DNA from: Maribellus luteus
GTDB lineage: Bacteria > Bacteroidota > Bacteroidia > Bacteroidales > Prolixibacteraceae
Length of the DNA stretch: 64,000 nucleotides
Reading direction: 5' to 3'
NCBI RefSeq assembly: GCF_003576475.1
Contig: NZ_QWGR01000003.1
Location: 62,001-126,000, forward strand
Below, piece after piece: positions 8,010 to 14,305 of this stretch. Position numbers and translations under genes: made by a program. The notes under the pieces were generated by a model. That model made no database searches. It was not told where the DNA came from and saw only the letters and a list, made by a program, of their open reading frames with translations. Numbering within the stretch: position 1 is the stretch's first letter; the number at the start of each line of letters is the position of its first letter.

Positions 8010-9050
8010 TTATTTATTATTCTCAGTTTCAATCACAGCTGTTTTCCCATCATTACTTATAACCGCTTGTGTGCTGTTTTTTTTACTCAAGGCAAATGTT
8101 ATTCCTGAAGTAGGAAGCATCCATCCTTCTCTTACAAAATGAACAGTATTTTCATGAAAGTCAGTGGAAATATAATAGTCTTTTTCATCTAACCCTCCAA
8201 CATACCTATCAACTTCATATGATTCTGGATAGATTAAAGTTAGATTAATATCCCTTGATGGATAAGCCATTGTCCAAGAATACAACTTGTTCTCAGACAT
8301 TGTAAACTCTAACTCTACGAAAACTTGAACTCCATCAATTGGCTCCATAAACTCTTTGATGTCAATATTATATCCTTGTGCGTCTTTTCCGAAATCTTTA
8401 ATCTTTATTTCTCCTACTTCCTTAAAACCATCTTCACACCTTTTTCCTTCAGAACAAGTACAGCTACTCCTATCTTCCTTATATTTAGGACATTTAAAAG
8501 TGCATTTCATTTTTTTTGCCTCAAGCATTTCATCTTTTCTCCATGTCCAAATCACATTTTCAATTTTCTTATCACCTACAGTTTTTAACGTATAAGACAT
8601 CTTTTCTTTATAATATAATACTCCTGGTCTATCTTTAACTTCTGTAATATGACAATTGCACGCAATATGCTCCCTAAAGGGTGAATTAATTAGATGCTCA
8701 ATGCTTTCTTGCATAAAGTTTAAAAAAGAACCTTCCTTATCAATTCCTGTTTCTTTATATCTTGATTTTAGAATGTCTCTCTGCACCCCGATTAGTTCTT
8801 TGTCACTTAAGTTCTCAAGGTATTTTCTATCAAGTACGATTTCCTTTAATCGTTCACCAAAATAACTTCTCCAATCTGGCATATCTATTAAAGATGAGAT
8901 TATACCAAGGCCAATAATAGTATAACCTAATCCTGTTACAAAACTTTTAATATTAGGGTAATCTGCTACATCAATTGAATTACCAATAAGCCATGCAACT
9001 GTCCCAAATAGGATGAAAATAATTCCTGATAACAATGGCGTTTTTTTCAT
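8010..9050 (-). CDS. Two-TM membrane protein with C-terminal soluble domain, unknown function
   Basis: A 346-residue protein that I do not recognise as a named family. Two hydrophobic helices sit at residues ~6-24 and ~36-55, so the ~290-residue remainder should face one side of the inner membrane. A helical segment (~60-110) with the pattern LSDKELIGVQRDILKSRYKE precedes a beta-rich region. There is a cysteine cluster: CNC near residue 130, then K-C-x3-C-x8-C-x-C-x5-C at ~180-205, resembling a zinc-binding insert. The coding DNA looks distinctly AT-rich compared with neighbours. Together with the adjacent repeats and transposase this suggests acquired DNA. No partner gene is obvious. Confidence 0.6.
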   Translation of the reverse strand: MKKTPLLSGIIFILFGTVAWLIGNSIDVADYPNIKSFVTGLGYTIIGLGIISSLIDMPDWRSYFGERLKEIVLDRKYLENLSDKELIGVQRDILKSRYKETGIDKEGSFLNFMQESIEHLINSPFREHIACNCHITEVKDRPGVLYYKEKMSYTLKTVGDKKIENVIWTWRKDEMLEAKKMKCTFKCPKYKEDRSSCTCSEGKRCEDGFKEVGEIKIKDFGKDAQGYNIDIKEFMEPIDGVQVFVELEFTMSENKLYSWTMAYPSRDINLTLIYPESYEVDRYVGGLDEKDYYISTDFHENTVHFVREGWMLPTSGITFALSKKNSTQAVISNDGKTAVIETENNK

Positions 9051-9437
9051 ATTTTCTAAATTTTAGGTTTATTTACTTAGATTTCTCATCTCTCGGTTAA
9101 ATTTGTACACAACGTATGTGTATATGCATTACATCTATTCCACTATTCAAACTACTATTCTATTTCAACTCAAACTTCCGCTAAAACAACCCTTTGCCCG
9201 TTTATTACTAATTACAAACGTTTAAAAGCATTTACAATCCGAAATTATCCGTTAATGGTCCAAGGGTGGCAAATCTCTCGCTGCTGTTCGTTCCGGGTGT
9301 CACCGAAGGTTCAGCCACTAATTTAATAAAAGAATTGTTTCGATTGCGCTCCGGGTAAAACTTTAACAAACAGAGATTAAGGGCTAAAGCCCCTCTTTGC
9401 GGAGGCCTGCCTGCCTCTTTTTGATTTTGTGCCTACG
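9051..9437. other. Intergenic region with one REP-like hairpin, no gene seen
   Basis: About 390 bp upstream of the two-TM protein gene with no credible ORF. The only structure noted is GGGCTAAAGCCC (9381-9392) with an adjacent CCTC/GAGG hairpin, a REP-like palindrome. No tRNA-like fold was found. Confidence 0.5.
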
Positions 9438-9522
9438 TTTTCAGAAAAAACACACGTCTTTTTTAAAAAAACACGCTACATTTTTGGAAAAACCTAGCGT
9501 GTTTTTTTTGTGCTTCTGAAAA
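9438..9522. terminator. Nested inverted repeat / terminator after HU-like gene
   Basis: The inner stem AACACGCTA (9470-9478) pairs with TAGCGTGTT (9495-9503) and is flanked by A-run and T-run, making a bidirectional terminator shape (9465-9509). An outer pair TTTTCAGAA (9438-9446) / TTCTGAAAA (9514-9522) encloses it. On the minus strand this follows the HU-like gene stop. Confidence 0.7.
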
Positions 9523-9531
9523 GCCCTGTTA

Positions 9532-9915
9532 TCAAGCCTTTTCGTACTTCAGCATTTTCAGCTGGTTTTTGAGCTCAACACCGGGTGAAAAAACGGTTCG
9601 GGCCGACTTAACCGACTTCGCACTTACCTTTTCCGGAGTCTCTTCGCCGTTGCTGGCGATGCTGATCCGCAGGCTTCCCAGGTCGCCCAAACGAACGATC
9701 TGTCCATCGGCCAGCGCGCTTTTCATTACATCGACCATGGCATACAACACCGCGCGGATATCGGCACCACTCACCGTACTCACTTTTTCGATACTCGCGG
9801 TCAGTTTGGGCAGCGTCATATCGCCGGTTGTTTGCGCCGAAGCATAGTACTTTTTCACGCCACCACCGGCTACTCCGGGCTGGCCTTTCTCAATAACTTT
9901 AAATTTGATTGCCAT
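9532..9915 (-). CDS. HU-like DNA-binding protein (HU-HIG type)
   Basis: A 127-residue histone-like protein of the Bacteroidota-specific HU variant. It opens with MAIKFKVIEKGQPG, continues with the HU dimerisation helices (LTASIEKVSTVSGADIRAVLYAMVDVMKSAL) and the strand segment VRLGDLGSLRISI, and ends in a basic tail. It is expected to bind and bend DNA as part of the nucleoid; a role beyond that is unknown. The start is the ATG at 9915, because the in-frame ATG at 9942 adds residues outside the family. Two small hairpins (9945-9959 and 9976-9991) lie in its leader. Confidence 0.85.
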   Translation of the reverse strand: MAIKFKVIEKGQPGVAGGGVKKYYASAQTTGDMTLPKLTASIEKVSTVSGADIRAVLYAMVDVMKSALADGQIVRLGDLGSLRISIASNGEETPEKVSAKSVKSARTVFSPGVELKNQLKMLKYEKA

Positions 9916-10233
9916 AACTGTATGGTTTTTATGGTTTAACATTGCCGCCCTGGGGGCGGGTTAACTATTACAAGTGCCGGAAAATCCCGGCCCATTTTCA
10001 TCTTACATCCATAAAAGTGCACACATCGGGGTATCGAAAAGCTTGTATTGTTTTATGATCCGGAGAATATGTGCCCGCTAACTAACATTCGCTCAAAAGG
10101 TTATTAATGCATTGAAGGTAATTATTTTATGTATTCAAGTCAAGGCCTTACAACATCTTTGTAGCAACGATACAGGCATGTCAGGTTTTCTTCTTAATCC
10201 AGAACGAAAGGAAGTTGTCGCTGGCAGGGAGTT
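9916..10233. other. Leader/intergenic region of HU-like gene, no gene seen
   Basis: About 320 bp. CCGCCC-TGG-GGGCGG and GCCGG-AAAAT-CCGGC-type hairpins sit just upstream of the HU-like start codon and may be transcribed as part of its leader. Nothing else is recognisable. Confidence 0.4.
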
Positions 10234-10359
10234 TACCCTCTCTCCTGTCCCCGTCCGACCAGGTCATTCGGGTGGATCTCCCTTCGCGGAAGGGAAAGAC
10301 GATCAGCCGCTACAAGCAAAAACAAACCACAAAACCTGGGGTCAACTACAGGCTAATCG
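10234..10359. repeat. 126-bp direct repeat, copy A
   Basis: About 121 of 126 positions match the copy at 10481-10606, 247 bp away. It contains a TCCCTTC-GCG-GAAGGGA hairpin (7-bp stem). Short ORFs across it read through both copies and are not credible genes. Confidence 0.85.
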
Positions 10360-10480
10360 TCCTTCCTTGCTTGCAGGGAAGGAGAAGAGGATGGGTAGAA
10401 CCACCCAACACTCGATTGTCTTAATCGATTCTGAAAACTGAGCCAGTATGCCACCCCGAACCCTAAACCAACTTCCGACA

Positions 10481-10606
10481 TACCCTCTCTCCTGTCCCCG
10501 TCCGACCAGGTCATTCGGGTGGATCTCCCTTCGCGGAAGAGAAAGACGATCAGCCGCTACAAGCAAAAACAAACCACAAAACCTGGTTTCAACCAAAGGC
10601 TAATCG
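10481..10606. repeat. 126-bp direct repeat, copy B
   Basis: Second copy; the internal hairpin carries one mismatch (GAAGAGA arm). The ~120 bp between the copies contains a CCTTCC/GGAAGG hairpin near 10362-10383 and no gene. The remaining ~140 bp to the aldolase start holds no recognised feature apart from its presumptive promoter region. Confidence 0.85.
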
Positions 10607-10748
10607 GTTTCCGCATCTGAAGAAAAAGTAAACTTTCTCAGTTTCAGTGTCAATTTATTCTGAGTTCGGCAAACTTTGCTAAACTTTGCATCCTTATTTC
10701 GAAGAAACCAATAGACGTGTCAAACCCCACCACAAAAAGTAAGTGATT

Positions 10749-11414
10749 ATGATTTACATGGCAGATACGGCTGATATAGCAGCCTTGAAACATCTATACG
10801 AGTTCTTTCCGCTGGAAGGAATAACCACCAATCCAACCATTCTGAAAATGGCCGGGCAACCGCTTTCGGTAGCTGTCGACCAGATCAAGGCGATTGTGGG
10901 CGACGGGATGATCCACATCCAGGTAATGAGCGAAAATGCCGACGACATTGTGCGCGAAGCCAAGAAATACAAAACGTATTTTGATTTGGGCGATAACTAC
11001 TACACCAAAATTCCGGTAACACCGCAGGGTTACAAGGCAATGTCGATATTGAAAGACGCCGGAATAAATGTAACCGCCACCGCCATTTTCACACAGCAAC
11101 AGGCGCTGGTAGCCGCCAAAGCGGGGGCCGATTTTGTGGCACCGTACGTAAGCCGTCTGGACAACATTTCGTCGCACGGAATTGACGTGGTGGGCGACAT
11201 TGCCAAAAACATTATCGAGTACGAACTCAACACCAAGGTGCTGGCGGCGAGCTTCAAAACCGTTGACCAGATTTACCGCGTAAGCATGAAACGCGCGCAC
11301 TCGGCCACCATCAGCCCGGAGATACTGATGCAGCTGATCAAACACCCGATGACCGACATCAGCGTAAAAACCTTTTTGGAAGACGGCCAGGGCTTGTACG
11401 ACGTGGAGTTTTAA
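10749..11414 (+). CDS. fsa: Transaldolase-like fructose-6-phosphate aldolase
   Basis: Class I aldolase of the small transaldolase (FSA/TalC) subfamily, forming a Schiff base with sugar substrates in the cytoplasm. The 221-residue length fits FSA rather than the >300-residue classical transaldolases. Visible are the opening MADTADIAALKHL, the GITTNPTILK strand and the catalytic lysine K87 in YTKIPVTPQG. FTQQQALVAAKAGADFVAPYVSR follows. The ATG at 10749 was chosen over the in-frame GTG at 10743. Whether it acts as an F6P aldolase or a true transaldolase cannot be decided from sequence. It follows the 126-bp repeats and stands alone. Confidence 0.85.
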   Translation: MIYMADTADIAALKHLYEFFPLEGITTNPTILKMAGQPLSVAVDQIKAIVGDGMIHIQVMSENADDIVREAKKYKTYFDLGDNYYTKIPVTPQGYKAMSILKDAGINVTATAIFTQQQALVAAKAGADFVAPYVSRLDNISSHGIDVVGDIAKNIIEYELNTKVLAASFKTVDQIYRVSMKRAHSATISPEILMQLIKHPMTDISVKTFLEDGQGLYDVEF

Positions 11415-11581
11415 GCGATAGCAAAGCATCGTATTTCATAGCTGTTTCCGGTTAAAATTAGTTATAGCCCAACAGATTGCTTCACTGCATTCGCCATTAC
11501 GGTGTTGAGCGTCATTGCAGACACCATCCACTTTTTTAGAATGAGCATAATGAAGTGATGACAGGTAGATTATATTTTTCA

Positions 11582-11760
11582 CCCCCCGTTTCGGCCACAC
11601 TCCGCTCAGCGGAGCTGTCGGCCTCAACTGTCCCCCTACTCGTAGGGGGACGGCTGGAGCCGGTGGCTTCGAAGAAGTGCCGGAGTAAGCCGGAGGGTAC
11701 AACAACACTTCTTTTTCTGTCGCAGACAGCCCGATGTATCGGGAGAAGCAATCTTGTGGA
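11582..11760. repeat. Multi-hairpin intergenic element
   Basis: About 180 bp holding four perfect or near-perfect palindromes. These are CTCCGCT-C-AGCGGAG (11600-11614), a 10-bp stem GTCCCCCTAC/GTAGGGGGAC with a 2-nt loop (11630-11651), CTGTC-GCA-GACAG (11717-11729) and CCCGAT-GT-ATCGGG (11730-11743). It is GC-rich relative to its flanks. It lies in the ~415-bp gap between the aldolase and the Spx/ArsC-like gene; the ORFs crossing it on both strands look spurious. Confidence 0.7.
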
Positions 11761-11829
11761 TCAACCGGACACCCATGCATTTTTTTATTCAGCACCTGCT
11801 GCTTATCTTTCCGCTTCAAAACAAGTAAA

Positions 11830-12186
11830 ATGAAGCGGAAAGTTTATTTTTTATCCACCTGCGATACCTGCCGGCGAATTATGAAAGAAGTGGGAGTTGA
11901 CGACAGCTTTGAACAGCAGGACATCAAATTCTCGCCCGTAACCGAAGAACAGGTGGAGCATTTCCACCGGTTTACCGGCAGCTACGAAGAGCTGGTGAAC
12001 AAACGCGCCCGCAAACTGAAAGATGCGCTGGCCAAAGCCCCGGTAAAAACCGACGCCGACTACAAAGCACTGCTGCTAAGCGACTACACTTTTTTGAAAC
12101 GCCCCGTTTTTGAAATCGACGGCGAACTCTTTATTGGGAACGCAAAAAATACCGTGGAAGCCATAAAAGCGAAACTGAAAGCGTAA
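11830..12186 (+). CDS. Spx/ArsC-family thioredoxin-fold protein
   Basis: A 118-residue member of the ArsC-like family, with the N-terminal strand MKRKVYFLSTCDTCRR and a C11-x2-C14 pair as in Spx-type members. It also has the conserved FLKRPVFEID block (residues ~80-89) and a C-terminal helix. It could be an arsenate reductase relative or a redox regulator; no ars genes are nearby, so arsenic resistance is not supported by context. The ATG at 11830 was selected because the longer frame from 11734 translates the upstream repeat element. Confidence 0.8.
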   Translation: MKRKVYFLSTCDTCRRIMKEVGVDDSFEQQDIKFSPVTEEQVEHFHRFTGSYEELVNKRARKLKDALAKAPVKTDADYKALLLSDYTFLKRPVFEIDGELFIGNAKNTVEAIKAKLKA

Positions 12187-12202
12187 AGCAGGGACGTTTC
12201 GT

Positions 12203-12874
12203 TTAGCTCTTTTCCTTCACCAGCTTATTCCGGCGCCACACATACAGCCCCCAAAACAACAGCATACCCAAAGGCAGCACAATCTTTAGTGAAAAGGGAT
12301 AAGCCGAGAAATGCGTCAGGTAAACCGGGCCGTTAAGCGGGAAGAAACTTGCGATACTGCCGTCGGTAACCGATAGAAAAAACGTGGGATTGAGCAGCAG
12401 GATACCGAAAATCCACAGCACTTTTCTTTTCAGCCCTTTCCGGAAAACCACAAACAACAAGGTGAGCACATTGAGCAGCGAAATCACATACATATTTATA
12501 TAATACATCGTGGAAACCCAGCATCGGTCAACCAGGCCGTCAGCTTGTGCCGTTTCCGTTCGCTCCATTTCAATCAACATATTCTGCGGGTCTGCTTTTG
12601 CCGATCGAAAAGAAACGTGCTTGCTTTGGTAGCCTTCTTTCGTCAGCAACATCTCCAGCGCACCGGCCGAACCGTGCATCACCTTGCGATAGGAATAATA
12701 CCCGGCACTGTCGGTGTAAACCGTATCGATGTTCTTCATGTTGATTTTTACCTCACTTAGCGGCTGGCGGGTTTCCTTGTCAATCACCTGTCCTTTCGAT
12801 GAAAACAGGGTATCGCACGAAGTCAGCACCAAAAGCACAAAAACGGGAATAAGAAAGCGGTTCAGGATCTTCAT
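12203..12874 (-). CDS. Lipoprotein with regulatory-like beta domain and C-terminal TM helices
   Basis: The 223-residue product has a lipobox LTSC (C20). A carboxypeptidase-regulatory-like beta-sandwich follows (~28-100; GQVIDKETRQPLSEVKINMKN and a YTDSAGYYSY turn). About three hydrophobic helices lie at ~125-145, ~150-170 and ~188-212. A lipid anchor combined with several TM helices is unusual, since lipidated Bacteroidota proteins normally go to the outer membrane. The true topology is therefore unclear, and an inner-membrane location is more likely. No function is assigned. It converges on the Spx/ArsC-like gene with a 16-bp spacer. Confidence 0.6.
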   Translation of the reverse strand: MKILNRFLIPVFVLLVLTSCDTLFSSKGQVIDKETRQPLSEVKINMKNIDTVYTDSAGYYSYRKVMHGSAGALEMLLTKEGYQSKHVSFRSAKADPQNMLIEMERTETAQADGLVDRCWVSTMYYINMYVISLLNVLTLLFVVFRKGLKRKVLWIFGILLLNPTFFLSVTDGSIASFFPLNGPVYLTHFSAYPFSLKIVLPLGMLLFWGLYVWRRNKLVKEKS

Positions 12875-13133
12875 GTAATCGGTTTTAGTTTATTATTGGT
12901 TTTATGATTGCTTGCTGCCTTGCAAGCAGGTTTCTAATTTAACGGAAAGTCAAGCACTTCACAACCGTTGCTGCTATATTAGACAACATAATTTTATACA
13001 AAAGCGGACGATTGTTTTTTATTCCAATTAATTCTCCGCTAAAACAAAACCCCGCGGCGAACAATCATTACGTCCCCATCGTTTTGATAGTACGATTTGC
13101 AAAATGGAAGTTCAGAACAAAACACCGTAAGCG

Positions 13134-14150
13134 ATGACAAGTAAAATAAAACGCATCCAGCGACTTGGTTTTCCGTGGGCCACACTCGATCCTTTCCTGT
13201 TTTGTGTCCACCACCTCGATCATTACCCCAAAGCCAACAACGAAATGGGGCCCGCCGCCTCGTTACAGGGGCGCAACATCGGTAACGACTTTGTAACAAA
13301 AGATGGCTGGCGCATGTACCACGGCGATAAAGTTCCGGGATTTCCGGCACACCCGCACCGTGGTTTCGAAACCGTTACCTTTGTTTTGCAGGGCATGGTG
13401 GACCATGCCGACTCGGCAGGCGGCGCCGGCAGATACGGCAACCGCGATGTGCAATGGATGACTGCCGGCAGCGGCTTGCAACACTCGGAGATGTTTCCTT
13501 TGCTGGATGAAGAAAACACAAACACCACCGAGCTTTTTCAGATTTGGCTCAATCTTCCGGCTTCAAAAAAAATGGCAACACCTGCTTATAAAATGCTTTG
13601 GAGTGAAGAGATTCCGGCCCCGGTGTTTAAAGACGCGAACAACAGGAAAACAACCGTTGATGTGGTGGCAGGTACTATCGCCGATGTTCAGGCTGCGGAA
13701 CCGGCACCCGATTCGTGGGCATCCGACAAAGAACACGAAGTAGCCATCTGGCAGCTGACCATGGAAGAAAACGCCTCCTGGGAGATTCCGCTTGCAAGCC
13801 CCGAAGTAAACCGGATGTTGTATTTTTTTGAAGGCGATTCGATAACACTCGAAGGCCAAACAATTGAACCGGAACACGCCATCGAACTGGATGCATCGCA
13901 GCAGGTGACCATCGAAAACGGAACAAAGAAAAGTCGCCTCCTCATTCTTCAGGGGAAACCGATTGGCGAACGGGTGGTTCAGTACGGGCCTTTTGTAATG
14001 AACTCGGAAGCTGAAATTCAGCAGGCCTTTAACGATTACCGAAAAACGGAATACGGCGGCTGGCCATGGCCACGCACCGACCAGGTTTTTGAAAAAACGA
14101 AAGGCCGCTTTGCTCACTTTTCTGACGGAACGGAAGTTATTAAAGCCTAA
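13134..14150 (+). CDS. Pirin family protein
   Basis: A 338-residue bicupin of the pirin family. The N-terminal cupin carries the metal-site histidines in PAHPHRGFETVTFVLQG and GSGLQHSEMF (residues ~62-125). The C-terminal cupin (~200-290) is followed by a C-terminal tail of variable type. Family members include quercetin 2,3-dioxygenases and redox-sensing regulators; the role here is not predictable. The start ATG at 13134 gives the usual N-terminus (IKRIQRLGFPWATLDPF). Stand-alone gene with ~260 bp of non-coding DNA upstream. Confidence 0.85.
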   Translation: MTSKIKRIQRLGFPWATLDPFLFCVHHLDHYPKANNEMGPAASLQGRNIGNDFVTKDGWRMYHGDKVPGFPAHPHRGFETVTFVLQGMVDHADSAGGAGRYGNRDVQWMTAGSGLQHSEMFPLLDEENTNTTELFQIWLNLPASKKMATPAYKMLWSEEIPAPVFKDANNRKTTVDVVAGTIADVQAAEPAPDSWASDKEHEVAIWQLTMEENASWEIPLASPEVNRMLYFFEGDSITLEGQTIEPEHAIELDASQQVTIENGTKKSRLLILQGKPIGERVVQYGPFVMNSEAEIQQAFNDYRKTEYGGWPWPRTDQVFEKTKGRFAHFSDGTEVIKA

Positions 14151-14228
14151 ATCAGAAGCACTTTTTTACTTTTTCAATAAATTCAGTCAAATCACTATTA
14201 CAGCAAAGTCTCCGGAGTAAAATAAATT

Positions 14229-14236
14229 TACCTTCG
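14229..14236 (+). promoter_or_regulatory. Candidate -7 element for the propeller/phosphoesterase gene
   Basis: TACCTTCG, a one-base variant of the Bacteroidota TAnnTTTG -7 element, ~70 bp before the ATG. No clear -33 TTTG partner was seen. Confidence 0.35.
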
Positions 14237-14305
14237 CAGTTATCAAGAAATGAATGCTTTGAAGCCAAAACAAACAAATACCTTTACCAACCAACAAGTT
14301 CAAAA

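Noticed and set aside
9051-9437. Possible riboswitch upstream of the two-TM protein gene
   Set aside because: Only a short REP-like hairpin is present; no recognisable conserved riboswitch core or terminator/antiterminator pair.
10112-10441. ORFs running through the 126-bp direct repeats
   Set aside because: The frames cross repeat boundaries, are rich in Pro/Arg/Ser without motifs, and frames differ between copies.
11436-11833. Overlapping ORFs on both strands across the multi-hairpin element
   Set aside because: Palindromic DNA produces open frames on both strands; no family features.
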